A stretch of 31,093 nucleotides of DNA from Chitinophagaceae bacterium (GCA_947472635.1 CANJDY010000004.1:1-31093), one strand, 5' to 3'. Positions 1 to 9,194 are shown, counted from the first letter of the stretch. The notes: a model not told the origin generated them from the letters alone. Program-made: numbers and translations.

Positions 1-108
1 CCGGAAGCCTCTAATGATATCCGTGCAAACATGATCCTGGCTGCGGCTTTGGTGGAAGGTGCTGCATTGTTCGCTATCATTATCGGATTTTTGGCAATGG
101 TATTGTAA
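1..108 (+). CDS. atpE: F1Fo ATP synthase subunit c, 3' end only
   Basis: Reading frame 1 is open from the window edge to a TAA at 106-108 and encodes the last 35 residues of the membrane rotor subunit c. The fragment holds the second transmembrane helix with the ion-carrying glutamate in the context ALVEGAALFA (E19 of the fragment). It is preceded by the PEASNDIRANM loop, which resembles the polar loop that contacts subunits gamma and epsilon. The residue after the glutamate is Gly rather than the Ser/Thr seen in sodium-binding rings, so proton coupling is the more likely choice (inference). The first helix and the start codon lie outside the window. It is followed by atpF after a 171-bp gap that contains a hairpin. 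Confidence 0.93.
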   Translation, partial: PEASNDIRANMILAAALVEGAALFAIIIGFLAMVL

Positions 109-127
109 TCACCATTTCCCACATCAT

Positions 128-162
128 TACTGCATCCAAAGTACAGGACGGAGGATGCAGTA
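128..162 (+). other. Intercistronic hairpin between atpE and atpF
   Basis: TACTGCATCC (128-137) pairs perfectly with GGATGCAGTA (153-162) across a 15-nt loop, 20 nt after the atpE stop codon. No U-run follows immediately, so it does not look like a full terminator. It may be a partial terminator or an mRNA-stabilising 3' end for atpE, whose product is needed in many copies per complex. The structure is seen directly; the role is inferred. Confidence 0.45.
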
Positions 163-279
163 TTATTGATTTTATCAGCTTCAAGGCGTCCCATTCATTT
201 CACTTGGGTATCTGCCACTGCGCTGTTTTAAATAGTTAGTTTTCGGAAATTATTATTTTTCAGTTTTAATTGTATAAAA

Positions 280-774
280 ATGCAACTGTTAACACCCGAT
301 TTAGGATTATTACTTTGGACATTATTGGCCTTTTTGATCGTATTTTTTTTATTAAAAAAATTCGCCTGGCCTGCTATCATTAAAGGGCTTTCGGATAGGG
401 AGCAAAATATTGCTGAATCCATTGCTTCAGCAGAAAAAGTGAAGCTCGAAATGTCGCAATTAAAAAATGACAACGAGGCATTTCTTATCAAAGCTCGGGA
501 AGAAAGAGCATTGCTTTTAAAAGAGGCCAAAGAAATAAAAGACAAGATGATTAGCGAGGCGAAGGAAGAGGCGAAGGCACAGGCGGCTAAAATTGTGGCC
601 GAGGCCCAGGTTACCATCCATCACCAGAAAATGGCTGCCATTACCGACCTTAAAAATCAAGTAGGTACATTGGTGATTGAAGTTAGCGAAAAAATATTGC
701 GTCGCGAGCTAAGCAATAAAGATGAGCAGGAGCTTTATATCAAACAATTGGCAACAGAAGCGAAACTGAATTAG
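280..774 (+). CDS. atpF: F1Fo ATP synthase subunit b
   Basis: This 164-residue protein is the peripheral stalk subunit that holds the F1 head to the membrane part. An N-terminal membrane helix (about residues 8-26, rich in L, F, V and W) is followed by KKFAWPAI, typical of the b family. A long, charged, Ala/Glu/Lys-rich helix then runs from about residue 30 to 150 (for example EAKEEAKAQAAK), as expected for the right-handed coiled coil of b. The length is normal for the family (about 155-175). The ATG at 280 puts the membrane helix right at the N terminus. It lies between atpE and atpH in the usual gene order. Confidence 0.95.
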   Translation: MQLLTPDLGLLLWTLLAFLIVFFLLKKFAWPAIIKGLSDREQNIAESIASAEKVKLEMSQLKNDNEAFLIKAREERALLLKEAKEIKDKMISEAKEEAKAQAAKIVAEAQVTIHHQKMAAITDLKNQVGTLVIEVSEKILRRELSNKDEQELYIKQLATEAKLN

Positions 775-855
775 TAAATGTGCAAATTCGGAAATGTGTC
801 AGTAAGCGTCCGTTTTCAATTTTCTAATTTTCTAATTTTCAAATTCTACAATTAA

Positions 856-1419
856 ATGATCAATCCACGTTTAGCAACCAGGTACGCAAAAAGTATCGTT
901 GATTTAGCCATTGAGCAAAAGCAGTTAGATGCAGTGTATGGCGATATGAAATTCATATTAAGAATCTGTAAATCCAATCCTGATTTTCTGGCGGTGTTGC
1001 GCAGTCCAATCATCAAGCCAACTTCCAAAGGGAAAATCATTGAGTCGATCACAAAAGAAAGGGTAAGCGAATTGACTTCTGCATTTATCAAATTATTGGT
1101 CACCAAGACTAGGGAAACGAATTTACCAGAAATTGCGGCTGCTTTTGTAGATCAGTATAATGTTATTAATAATATTCATAAAGTAAAGATCACCACTGCC
1201 GTTCCGATGGGGGATGCTTTACAAAATGCCATCCTTACAAAGGTGAAGGAAGATAACCCTACGGGCAGTATTGACCTCGAAACAGTAGTGAATGAGTCAT
1301 TGATTGGCGGATTTATCCTTGAAACAGCTGGCAAGTCCCTCGACGCAAGTATTTTAAGGGATTTGAAAGATGTAAAAAAACAGTTTTTGAATAATGATTA
1401 TTTACACAAAATAAGATAG
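856..1419 (+). CDS. atpH: F1Fo ATP synthase subunit delta (OSCP)
   Basis: The 187-residue soluble delta subunit joins the b stalk to the top of the F1 alpha/beta head. The N terminus (NPRLATRYAKSIVDLAIEQ) matches the family's opening helix, which includes the conserved ARRYAKAL-like stretch. The C-terminal part carries the expected GGFILETAGKSLDASILRDL segment (typical: GG-xx-x-gd-xx-D-xSv-x-L). The length is usual for the family. The 81-bp gap from atpF contains short TTTCTAATTTTC repeats, and a long 302-bp gap separates it from atpA. Confidence 0.94.
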   Translation: MINPRLATRYAKSIVDLAIEQKQLDAVYGDMKFILRICKSNPDFLAVLRSPIIKPTSKGKIIESITKERVSELTSAFIKLLVTKTRETNLPEIAAAFVDQYNVINNIHKVKITTAVPMGDALQNAILTKVKEDNPTGSIDLETVVNESLIGGFILETAGKSLDASILRDLKDVKKQFLNNDYLHKIR

Positions 1420-1721
1420 GCTGGCTTTCCCATTAACTAAGCATCACTTTATTTTATCCATCGCTTGAAGCATTGTTACTATTGTGTTGTCTACCTAATC
1501 GGCAACTATTATCTTAAAAATTAGTTCATCCCTTTTGAGGTGGACTTTTTCTTTTAAAAACACCTTATTTTTTTGCCATTCTTCCCCTCATCCATTACCT
1601 TTGCAGCCTTAAATGAAGCCTGTAGCTTAAAATGGTCAAATTTTGTACATGTTATTCAAATAGTAGCGTGTTAAATGTAACCAGTCGATTGTAGCAGCAA
1701 AAAAAACAAAACTCAATTTTT
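1420..1721. other. Intergenic region atpH-atpA
   Basis: This 302-bp non-coding stretch lies inside what is usually a tight ATP synthase operon. I see no open frame with gene character and no clear terminator hairpin. The only strong signal is the consensus promoter at 1572-1603, which leaves a leader of roughly 110 nt before atpA. Confidence 0.6.
1572..1603 (+). promoter_or_regulatory. Bacteroidota-type promoter for atpA
   Basis: TTTG at 1572-1575 is followed, after a 20-bp spacer, by TACCTTTG at 1596-1603. This is a full match to the Bacteroidota -33/-7 pattern (TTG, then TAnnTTTG). Transcription would begin near 1608-1612, about 110 nt before the atpA start codon. It suggests that atpA can be transcribed separately from atpE-F-H. 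Confidence 0.6.
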
Positions 1722-3299
1722 ATGGTAGAAATTAAACCAGACGAGATTTCGGCGATACTTCGTCAACAGCTCAGCAATTTTAATGCAGGTGCAAGCTTGG
1801 AAGAAGTGGGTACTGTATTGCAAGTAGGGGATGGTATTGCTAGGGTATATGGATTAAACAATGTACGTAGTGGAGAATTAGTGGAATTTGACAATGGTGT
1901 AAAAGCAATTGCGCTGAATCTGGAAGAGGACAATGTGGGCGTGGTATTGATGGGAGATAGCGGCGCAATTAAAGAAGGTGATAAAGTTAAGCGTACCGGC
2001 CAGATCGCTTCTATTAAAGTAGGAGAAGGAATGAGCGGTCGTGTAATCAATACATTGGGCGAGCCAATCGATGGCAAGGGCCCTTTAGTGGGTGAGCTAT
2101 ACGAAATGCCGTTGGAGCGTAAAGCACCAGGGGTTATCTTTCGTGAGCCAGTGAAGGAGCCGCTCCAAACAGGTATTAAAGCAATTGATGCAATGATCCC
2201 AATTGGTCGTGGACAAAGGGAACTAGTAATTGGTGATCGGCAAACCGGCAAAACGGCCATTTGCGTAGATACCATCATTAATCAAAAAGAATTTTACGAA
2301 GCAGGGAAACCTGTGTATTGTATTTATGTAGCAATTGGCCAAAAGGCAAGTACTATTGCAGGTATTATGAAAACATTGGAAGAATATGGTGCAATGGCTT
2401 ACACTACCATAGTAGCTGCTTCTGCATCTGATCCAGCTCCATTACAATTCTACGCTCCATTTGCGGGTGCTGCAATTGGTGAGTTCTTCCGCGATACCGG
2501 AAGACCAGCATTGATTATATATGATGATCTTTCAAAGCAGGCAGTAGCTTACCGCGAAGTGTCTTTGCTGTTACGTCGTCCACCAGGCCGTGAGGCATAT
2601 CCTGGTGATGTATTCTATTTGCATAGCCGTTTATTGGAAAGGGCAGCTAAGGTAATTGCCAAAGATGAGATTGCACAACAGATGAACGATTTACCTGAAT
2701 CCATCCGCCATCTCGTAAAAGGAGGAGGTTCATTGACCGCATTGCCGGTTATTGAAACGCAAGCGGGAGATGTATCTGCTTATATCCCTACCAACGTAAT
2801 TTCAATTACCGACGGACAGATATTTTTGGAGGGTAACTTATTCAACGCAGGTATTCGTCCGGCTATCAATGTGGGTATTTCGGTTAGCCGAGTAGGTGGT
2901 AACGCACAGATAAAGTCCATGAAAAAAGTAGCCGGTACCTTGAAATTGGACCAGGCACTTTACCGGGAGTTAGAAGCCTTTTCTAAATTCGGAGGTGATT
3001 TGGATGCTGCTACAAAAAATGTAATTGACAAGGGAGCAAGAAATGTTGAAATATTGAAGCAGTTGCAGTATTCCCCGATGTCTGTTGAAAAGCAGGTAGC
3101 GATGATTTACCTAGGCACACAAGGTTTATTGAAAGAAGTAGCTGTAAAAAATGTGAAAGCATTTGAAGAGCATTTCTTGTTGGAGATGGAAAATAAGCAT
3201 GCTGATTTATTAGCCGAATTCAAGAAAGGAAATTTGCCTGAAGAAGGACTTAAAAAAATGACCGAAATGGCAAAAGGCTTGATGGCTCATTACAAATAA
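1722..3299 (+). CDS. atpA: F1Fo ATP synthase subunit alpha
   Basis: The 525-residue alpha subunit of the F1 hexamer binds nucleotide at the non-catalytic sites and supplies the arginine finger to beta. Visible marks are the P-loop GDRQTGKT (residues 171-178), the alpha-type IGQKAST segment, the YDDLSKQA stretch, the [23 protein letters not shown] block, and [10 protein letters not shown], which holds the conserved arginine. The length is typical (500-530). The ATG at 1722 gives the standard N terminus [18 protein letters not shown] strong terminator follows at 3318. The gene that normally follows, atpG (gamma), is not here, and neither are atpD or atpC. Confidence 0.98.
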   Translation: MVEIKPDEISAILRQQLSNFNAGASLEEVGTVLQVGDGIARVYGLNNVRSGELVEFDNGVKAIALNLEEDNVGVVLMGDSGAIKEGDKVKRTGQIASIKVGEGMSGRVINTLGEPIDGKGPLVGELYEMPLERKAPGVIFREPVKEPLQTGIKAIDAMIPIGRGQRELVIGDRQTGKTAICVDTIINQKEFYEAGKPVYCIYVAIGQKASTIAGIMKTLEEYGAMAYTTIVAASASDPAPLQFYAPFAGAAIGEFFRDTGRPALIIYDDLSKQAVAYREVSLLLRRPPGREAYPGDVFYLHSRLLERAAKVIAKDEIAQQMNDLPESIRHLVKGGGSLTALPVIETQAGDVSAYIPTNVISITDGQIFLEGNLFNAGIRPAINVGISVSRVGGNAQIKSMKKVAGTLKLDQALYRELEAFSKFGGDLDAATKNVIDKGARNVEILKQLQYSPMSVEKQVAMIYLGTQGLLKEVAVKNVKAFEEHFLLEMENKHADLLAEFKKGNLPEEGLKKMTEMAKGLMAHYK

Positions 3300-3317
3300 T
3301 CAAACAAAAATTTACAT

Positions 3318-3353
3318 AAAAAAACTTCCCAATTTAAACTGGGAAGTTTTTTT
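3318..3353 (+). terminator. Rho-independent terminator after atpA
   Basis: A-rich arm ending ACTTCCCA (to 3331), 8-nt loop, then TGGGAAGT running straight into a T-tract (3340-3353). The stem plus U-run begins 19 nt after the atpA stop codon. The rest of the 328-bp gap up to 3627 shows only a weak promoter candidate. Confidence 0.9.
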
Positions 3354-3523
3354 ATGCCCCATCGATAAAAATTAGCCTCAATAAAAGCAATCATTTCATC
3401 AATCAAGCAAAACAATGCGCTTGAATTTTACTATTATTCCGGCGGGAGCTTTTATACTCAATTCCTTCTAGTCTATCAAAAAAAGGGGCATCGCAAATCG
3501 CACTGGTAAACAGGTTAAATTAA

Positions 3524-3531
3524 TAATTTTG
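3524..3531 (+). promoter_or_regulatory. Possible -7 element for the Gfo/Idh gene
   Basis: TAATTTTG fits TAnnTTTG and lies 97 bp before the start codon at 3628. There is no TTG at the expected upstream distance, so the match is only partial. A second near match (TAATTTG) starts at 3561. The remaining sequence of the gap (3354-3523) shows nothing recognisable. Confidence 0.28.
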
Positions 3532-3627
3532 TATAAAAAAATGATTTGTTTTTGGTTTGGTAATTTGTATATACTATCTTGAACTATTAAATCTTATTTG
3601 CTATATCTAAATAAAAAATTTACTTGT

Positions 3628-5088
3628 ATGAAAAAGGAATCAAAAAGCAAATCTAAAAACCCAAGGCGCGACTTTATCCGCAATGCTGCTTTGACTGCAG
3701 CTGGTTTTTATATTGTACCTCGGCATGTTTTGGGTCGTGGATTTACAGCACCTAGCGATCGGCTTCAAATAGCCGGAATTGGTGCTGGTGGAAAAGGGGA
3801 AAGCGATGTTTCAAATTTTTTCAAATCTGGGAAGGCAGACATTGCTTTTTTATGTGATGTGGATGATAGACAAGCTGTAAAAAGTAGAACACGTTTCCCT
3901 AAGGCTACATATTATAAAGACTATCGTGAGATGCTAGAGAAAGAGCATAAGAACATTGATGCTTGTTCTGTTTCTACACCTGATCACATGCACGCAGTAA
4001 TCGGAATGGCGGCCATGCAATTAAACAAGCATGTGTATATTCAAAAGCCTTTGGCGCACGATATTTACGAAGCACGGATGCTTACCAAAGCGGCACACGA
4101 TTATAAAGTGGTAACCCAAATGGGTAACCAAGGAGCTTCTGGCGACGGGGTAAGGCAATTGCAAGAATGGTATAATGCCGATGCCATCGGTGATGTACAT
4201 ACTATTTACTGCTATACCGATCGACCTATCTGGCCTCAAGGTATTCCATGGTCTTCCGGCAAACCACCTATTCCGGAAGGTTTGGATTGGAATCTTTGGT
4301 TGGGTACTGCAACCAACAGGGATTATGTTGATAAATTATTGCCGTTCAATTGGCGCGGATGGTGGGATTTCGGTACCGGCGCATTAGGTGATATGGCATG
4401 TCATATTATGGCACCGGCTTTTGCAGTATTGGGATTGGGGTATCCTAGCTCCGCAGAATGCAGTGCAGCAACTCCTTATGTAGAAAACTGGCAACAGGGC
4501 GTATACCCTGATTCAGGACCTATTGCATCTTCTATCACCCTTACCTTTAAAGGAAAGGATGGCAAGCCCGATGTTAAATTACATTGGATGGATGGAGGTA
4601 TACAGCCTGAACGTCCTGATGAACTTGGTCCCAATGAAGTGATGGGTGACGGGGGTAATGGAGTTCTTTTTTTAGGAACAAAAGGTAAGATGATGTGTGG
4701 CACTTATGGTGTTAAACCAAGCCTACTACCCACTTCACGTAATAAAGAAATCGTCGTTCCGCAAACCCTCGCTCGCGTACCCAAAGGAGACGGAGGGCAT
4801 TACGCTGCATGGGTGGAAGGATCTATCGCTGGCTATGGCAGTGAGCAGGCTAAGAACTTAAGTTCTAACTTTGATATCGCAGGTCCTTTAACCGAAAGTG
4901 TGTTAATGGGTAACCTTGCCATAAGAAGTTTTAATATTACTAAAAAGGACAAAAAAGGAGATGATCATTATCCTGGACGTAACATTAAATTATTGTGGGA
5001 TGGTCCTAATATGAGGGTCACTAACTTTGATGAAGCGAACCAGTTTGTAAAAAGAACCTATCGCGAAGGATGGTCCTTGGGTGTGTAG
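3628..5088 (+). CDS. Secreted Gfo/Idh/MocA-family oxidoreductase
   Basis: This 486-residue NAD(P)-dependent enzyme belongs to the family that oxidises or epimerises sugars and cyclitols; the substrate cannot be told from sequence. The ATG at 3628 is preferred to the in-frame TTG at 3598 because it puts a twin-arginine signal at the N terminus: RRDFIRNA (R13-R14), then a hydrophobic ALTAAG stretch. The Rossmann motif GIGAGG is at 50-55. The usual EKP lysine motif appears as QKP (139-141), followed by LAHDIYEAR, and MGNQGASGDG follows further on. I believe these features mark a common Bacteroidota Tat-secreted subgroup. It is not like GH109, whose motifs differ. It stands alone between two terminators, so it is probably monocistronic. 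A periplasmic site with pre-bound cofactor is inferred from the Tat signal. Confidence 0.88.
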   Translation: MKKESKSKSKNPRRDFIRNAALTAAGFYIVPRHVLGRGFTAPSDRLQIAGIGAGGKGESDVSNFFKSGKADIAFLCDVDDRQAVKSRTRFPKATYYKDYREMLEKEHKNIDACSVSTPDHMHAVIGMAAMQLNKHVYIQKPLAHDIYEARMLTKAAHDYKVVTQMGNQGASGDGVRQLQEWYNADAIGDVHTIYCYTDRPIWPQGIPWSSGKPPIPEGLDWNLWLGTATNRDYVDKLLPFNWRGWWDFGTGALGDMACHIMAPAFAVLGLGYPSSAECSAATPYVENWQQGVYPDSGPIASSITLTFKGKDGKPDVKLHWMDGGIQPERPDELGPNEVMGDGGNGVLFLGTKGKMMCGTYGVKPSLLPTSRNKEIVVPQTLARVPKGDGGHYAAWVEGSIAGYGSEQAKNLSSNFDIAGPLTESVLMGNLAIRSFNITKKDKKGDDHYPGRNIKLLWDGPNMRVTNFDEANQFVKRTYREGWSLGV

Positions 5089-5143
5089 CAGCGAATCTGC
5101 CTTAATAGTATTGCAAGACTTGACAGATATATTGTCAAAAAAT

Positions 5144-5190
5144 AAAACCAAAAAGCACCTGTTTGAAAAAACAGGTGCTTTTTTGGTTTT
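5144..5190 (+). terminator. Rho-independent terminator after the Gfo/Idh gene
   Basis: The stem AAAGCACCTGTTT / AAACAGGTGCTTT has a 4-nt loop and flanking A- and T-runs, so it could also work on the opposite strand. It begins about 55 nt after the stop codon at 5088 and separates this gene from the glp operon. Confidence 0.9.
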
Positions 5191-5317
5191 ATCGAATACA
5201 GTATAAATCCACTTCACTACCTCGGGTGTATATAAAAAATAGTTCAGGTAATACTACAATACTTATTCAATTGCAGATATTTCTACTTAACTTTTCATTG
5301 TTTAAATTTCATTAACG

Positions 5318-6805
5318 ATGGCACAATATATTTTATCCCTAGACCAGGGAACTACCAGCAGTCGCTCAATATTATTTGATAAAAGTGGACGTATCATTGC
5401 TATTGCACAAAGAGAATTCACGCAAATTTTTCCAAAGCCGGGTTGGGTAGAACATAATCCGGAAGAGATATGGGAAAGCCAGTTGGCTACCGCTAAAGAT
5501 GTGATATTGAAAGCAGCCATTTCTCCAAAGGATATTGCTGCCATCGGAATTACCAACCAGCGCGAAACCACCGTGGTTTGGGATAGAAATACGGGCGAGG
5601 CAATATACAATGCCATTGTTTGGCAGGATAGAAGAACCGCTTCTTTTTGTGATGCACTAAAGGAAAAGGGTTTACAAAAAAACATCCAACAAAAAACAGG
5701 CTTGGTAATCGATGCCTATTTTAGTGGCACTAAGGTGAAATGGATATTAGATAATGTTGCTGGTGCAAGAGATAGAGCCAGTAAAGGAGAATTGTGTTTT
5801 GGAACAATTGATTCCTGGCTAGTATGGAAGTTAACTAGTGGCAAAGTTCATGTAACGGATGTAAGTAATGCCAGTAGAACGATGCTTTGTAATATTGAGA
5901 CCTGCCAATGGGATGAAGAGTTGCAAAAAATATTAGCTGTACCGGGCAATATGTTGCCTCAAATTAGGAGTAGTAGCGAAGTGTATGGCAGTACCTGTTT
6001 ACTGGATGGTAGTACTGAAATACCAATTGCAGGCATTGCGGGGGATCAGCAGGCAGCCCTTTTTGGCCAATTGTGCACTCAACCCGGCATGGTTAAAAAC
6101 ACCTACGGAACAGGCTGTTTTATGCTGATGAATACGGGCCAAAAAATGATTGTTTCTAACAATAGTTTATTAACGACAGTAGCCTGGAAAATAAATGGTG
6201 TTACACAGTATGCGTTGGAGGGAAGCGTGTTTATTGCGGGTGCGGTAGTGCAGTGGCTGCGGGATGGACTGGGTATCATTAAAACTTCTTCGGATGTAGA
6301 AGCCCTGGCCAAGCAGGTGGATACCACGGATGGCGTGTATGTAGTACCTGCCTTTGCTGGACTTGGCGCGCCTTACTGGAACCAACATGCCAAGGGAACC
6401 ATTACCGGATTAACCAGAGGGAGTACATCGGCGCATATTGCCAGAGCAGCTGTTGAGAGTATCGCTTATCAAACTATGGATGTACTGAAGGCAATGGAAG
6501 CAGATAGTGGAATCAGTATAAAGGAATTAAGGGTAGATGGAGGGGCAACTAATAACAATCTGTTGATGCAGTTTCAGAGTGATGTGCTTGATACAAAGGT
6601 GATACGCCCAACTGTTACAGAAACCACCGCACTAGGTGCTGCTTATCTTGCTGGCCTTGCTGTTGGCTTTTGGAAAAATATGGATGAATTACAGGATCAA
6701 TGGCAAGTTGAAACAGTTTTTTCTTCTGCTATTAGCGAGTCAACTAGAACCGAGTTAACCGATGGATGGAAGAAGGCTATCACGGCCACCTTGTCAATTG
6801 CTTAA
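5318..6805 (+). CDS. glpK: Glycerol kinase
   Basis: The 495-residue FGGY-family kinase phosphorylates glycerol to sn-glycerol 3-phosphate in the cytoplasm. Evidence includes the N-terminal phosphate-binding segment [16 protein letters not shown], the [13 protein letters not shown] stretch specific to glycerol kinases, [22 protein letters not shown], and the C-terminal [16 protein letters not shown] with [13 protein letters not shown] adenosine-site motif. The length equals the family norm (about 500). It is the first gene of glpK-glpD-glpF. No convincing promoter match was found: TAACTTTT at 5288 has a spacer that is too short. No dedicated glp repressor gene is in the window. Confidence 0.97.
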   Translation: MAQYILSLDQGTTSSRSILFDKSGRIIAIAQREFTQIFPKPGWVEHNPEEIWESQLATAKDVILKAAISPKDIAAIGITNQRETTVVWDRNTGEAIYNAIVWQDRRTASFCDALKEKGLQKNIQQKTGLVIDAYFSGTKVKWILDNVAGARDRASKGELCFGTIDSWLVWKLTSGKVHVTDVSNASRTMLCNIETCQWDEELQKILAVPGNMLPQIRSSSEVYGSTCLLDGSTEIPIAGIAGDQQAALFGQLCTQPGMVKNTYGTGCFMLMNTGQKMIVSNNSLLTTVAWKINGVTQYALEGSVFIAGAVVQWLRDGLGIIKTSSDVEALAKQVDTTDGVYVVPAFAGLGAPYWNQHAKGTITGLTRGSTSAHIARAAVESIAYQTMDVLKAMEADSGISIKELRVDGGATNNNLLMQFQSDVLDTKVIRPTVTETTALGAAYLAGLAVGFWKNMDELQDQWQVETVFSSAISESTRTELTDGWKKAITATLSIA

Positions 6806-6822
6806 ACAGCAGTAATATTTCA

Positions 6823-8376
6823 ATGAATAGAAAGGAGCAGTTAAAAAAATTAAGCGGGAATAATGAGTATGATATGATCATCATTGGTGGCGGTGCCACT
6901 GGCTTAGGTTGTGCGGTTGATGCTGCTAGCAGGGGGTATACAACATTGCTATTAGAAAAATATGATTTTGCGAAAGGCAGTTCCAGCCGCTCCACCAAGT
7001 TGGTACATGGTGGCGTAAGATACCTTGCACAAGGAAATATCCGTTTGGTGAGAGAGGCCTTGCTGGAAAGAGGAAGGCTTTTGCAAAATGCCCCCCATAT
7101 TTGCCACACACTAGCCTTTGTAGTGCCTTGTTATCGATGGTGGCAAAAATGGTACTATGGCATTGGATTATGGGTGTATGAATTCCTTTCTTGCAAATTA
7201 AGTTTGGGTAAAACACAATTATTGTCAAAGCCAACTTCGTTGGTTCATCTCCCAGATTTATCTGTCAATCATTTTACTGGAGGTGTATTATATTTTGATG
7301 GACAGTTTGATGATAGCAGACTGGCGGTAAACCTTGCCCAAACAGCTATTGAACAGGGAGCAACTGTAATTAACTATTTCGGAGTTACTGGCTTTATAAA
7401 GAAAAACAATGTCATTTCCGGTGTAAGTGCAGTAGATGAAATAAGCGGGCAATTATTTGAAATCAGCGCAAGTGCTGTTATCAATGCCACCGGTGTATTT
7501 GCAGATAAATTATTGCAATTGGCAGAAGGCCATTCCGAAAAAACAATTGCTCCTTCGCAGGGTGTCCACCTGGTGGTAGAGAAGCATTTTTTCAGAGGCA
7601 ATGCCGCCATGATGATTCCAACAACAGATGACGGCAGGGTTTTATTTGTGATTCCTTGGCATGGACAATTATTGCTCGGCACCACTGATACGCCTGTAGA
7701 AAATATTACCACGGAGCCTACTGCATTAAAAGAAGAAATCGATTTTATTATCAACCACTTTAATAGATATACTACATCGGACATTACCACCGAAGATGTA
7801 AAAAGTGTTTTTGTTGGTTTGAGGCCATTGGCAAAGCAGGGCAACGAAAAGAAGACGGCGGTGATGACTCGCGATCATGTGGTAAAGCTGTTGCCTTCAG
7901 GATTGATAAATGTTACCGGAGGCAAGTGGACAACTTACCGTAGCATGGCGGAGTATACTATTGATAAAGCTATACAATCGGCAGGACTGCCTGAAGCGCC
8001 ATGTAAAACAAAGCGTTTAAAGATACATGGTTGGATAGCTAATAAGTCAACTACATCCTTTAGTATGTATGGGTCAGACGAAGCGGCTATTCAATTAATG
8101 ATAGCCGGAGATCCTTCACTTTCGGAAAAAATTCATCCACGTTACGACTACACGAAAGCAGAACTAAAATGGTTTGTTGAACATGAAATGGCAATTACGA
8201 TCGAAGATATCTTAGCAAGAAGAACAAGATTGCTTTTTCTAGACGCTAGGGCAGCAGTGGAAGCAGCGCCACTGGTAGCTCAATTAATGGCAGCTGTTAT
8301 TGGCAAAGATGCTGCATGGGTAAGGGAGCAGTTGGATACATTTAACGACCTCGCGAAAAATTATTTAATCAGTTAA
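6823..8376 (+). CDS. glpD: FAD-dependent glycerol-3-phosphate dehydrogenase
   Basis: The 517-residue enzyme oxidises glycerol 3-phosphate to dihydroxyacetone phosphate at the inner membrane, passing electrons to quinone. The FAD dinucleotide-binding motif IIIGGGATGLG is at residues 19-29. GSSSRSTKLVHGGVRYLAQG is the classical GlpD signature, and FVGLRPLAKQG plus NVTGGKWTTYRSMAE are further family motifs. The ATG at 6823 is chosen over the upstream in-frame ATG at 6766: it lies 17 nt after the glpK stop, and the FAD fold then starts at the usual distance from the N terminus, whereas the longer form would overlap glpK. glpF follows after 19 nt, so the three genes form one operon. Confidence 0.96.
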   Translation: MNRKEQLKKLSGNNEYDMIIIGGGATGLGCAVDAASRGYTTLLLEKYDFAKGSSSRSTKLVHGGVRYLAQGNIRLVREALLERGRLLQNAPHICHTLAFVVPCYRWWQKWYYGIGLWVYEFLSCKLSLGKTQLLSKPTSLVHLPDLSVNHFTGGVLYFDGQFDDSRLAVNLAQTAIEQGATVINYFGVTGFIKKNNVISGVSAVDEISGQLFEISASAVINATGVFADKLLQLAEGHSEKTIAPSQGVHLVVEKHFFRGNAAMMIPTTDDGRVLFVIPWHGQLLLGTTDTPVENITTEPTALKEEIDFIINHFNRYTTSDITTEDVKSVFVGLRPLAKQGNEKKTAVMTRDHVVKLLPSGLINVTGGKWTTYRSMAEYTIDKAIQSAGLPEAPCKTKRLKIHGWIANKSTTSFSMYGSDEAAIQLMIAGDPSLSEKIHPRYDYTKAELKWFVEHEMAITIEDILARRTRLLFLDARAAVEAAPLVAQLMAAVIGKDAAWVREQLDTFNDLAKNYLIS

Positions 8377-8395
8377 TACATCTAAAATTCATTTT

Positions 8396-9112
8396 ATGAA
8401 CCCATTTTTTTCTGAATTATTAGGCACAATGATCATGATCATTTTAGGCAATGGCGTTGTTGCCAATGTGGTGTTACCAAAAACAAAAGGTAACAGTAGC
8501 GGATTGATTGTAATCGCATCTGGTTGGGCGATTGCTGTATTCGTGGGAGTATTTGTGGCATCACATGGCAGTGCAGCACATCTAAATCCAGCCATCACAT
8601 TGGCGATGGCAGCATTTACTGATTTTCCATGGGATGAAGTGCCTGTTTATATTGCAGGGCAATTTGCAGGCGCTATGATTGGGGCGTTAGTGGTTTGGGT
8701 AGCCTATCGTCAGCATTTGGATGAAGCCAATGACCCATCTTTACAGTTGGCAGTTTTTAGTACTGCTCCCGCTATCCGACATTCGGTTCATAATTTTATA
8801 ACAGAAGTAATTGGTTCATTTGTGTTGGTTTTCGGAATATTTTTTATGACAAAATCTTCTAGTTCCTTAGGAAGTCTAGATGCGTTACCAGTTACAGTTT
8901 TAGTATTGGGTATTGGTTTGTCATTGGGCGGACCTACTGGATATGCCATTAATCCTGCAAGGGATTTAGGTCCTAGGATCATGCATGCCATTCTGCCAAT
9001 CAAAAACAAGGGTAATAGCGATTGGACTTATAGCTGGATTCCAGTAATTGCACCCGTTGTAGGTGCATTGTTAGCTGCCTTTGTATTCAAAACTTTTATC
9101 CATTTGGCATAG
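8396..9112 (+). CDS. glpF: Glycerol uptake facilitator (aquaglyceroporin)
   Basis: The 238-residue MIP-family channel lets glycerol cross the inner membrane by diffusion. Both half-helix motifs are present: HLNPAITLAMA (NPA at 64-66) and GYAINPARDLGPR (NPA at 186-188). The Asp after the second NPAR (D190) is the feature that separates glycerol channels from water channels. Six hydrophobic membrane segments can be followed along the sequence, and the length is right for a short GlpF. With GlpK trapping glycerol and GlpD oxidising the product, the operon gives a complete glycerol-to-DHAP route. Confidence 0.95.
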   Translation: MNPFFSELLGTMIMIILGNGVVANVVLPKTKGNSSGLIVIASGWAIAVFVGVFVASHGSAAHLNPAITLAMAAFTDFPWDEVPVYIAGQFAGAMIGALVVWVAYRQHLDEANDPSLQLAVFSTAPAIRHSVHNFITEVIGSFVLVFGIFFMTKSSSSLGSLDALPVTVLVLGIGLSLGGPTGYAINPARDLGPRIMHAILPIKNKGNSDWTYSWIPVIAPVVGALLAAFVFKTFIHLA

Positions 9113-9130
9113 TCAAGATAGCAGCATTGC

Positions 9131-9177
9131 ATTAAGGGGCCGTCAATTGGCAAAACTCCAGTTGACCGCCCCTTAAT
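9131..9177. terminator. Bidirectional terminator between glpF and the regulator
   Basis: Two 20-nt arms (9131-9150 and 9158-9177) are complementary except for one mismatch and one G-U pair, with a 7-nt loop. The core is TTAAGGGGC / G(C/G)CCCCTTAA. It lies between two convergent genes (stops at 9112 and 9195) and would serve both, although there is no long U-run. Confidence 0.75.
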
Positions 9178-9194
9178 TGAATAAATAAATTGAT

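Noticed and set aside
1763..2278. 171-codon open frame on the minus strand inside atpA
   Set aside because: It lies fully opposite a highly conserved gene and its translation has no family features; it is a shadow of atpA codon use. The other minus-strand frames inside glp, sus, GH and czcA genes were rejected for the same reason.
3628..5088. Gfo/Idh protein as a GH109 alpha-N-acetylgalactosaminidase
   Set aside because: GH109 also has Tat-type signals and NAD binding, but its typical HVAVEVP-like segment is replaced by HVYIQKPLAHD, so another subfamily is more likely.
5271..5295. TTG plus TAACTTTT as promoter for glpK
   Set aside because: The spacer is only 14 bp and the last base of the -7 element is wrong; transcription would start about 16 nt before the ATG. 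Too weak.
6766..6822. Longer GlpD N terminus starting at 6766
   Set aside because: It overlaps the glpK 3' end and adds residues not typical of GlpD; the ATG at 6823 lies 17 nt after glpK.
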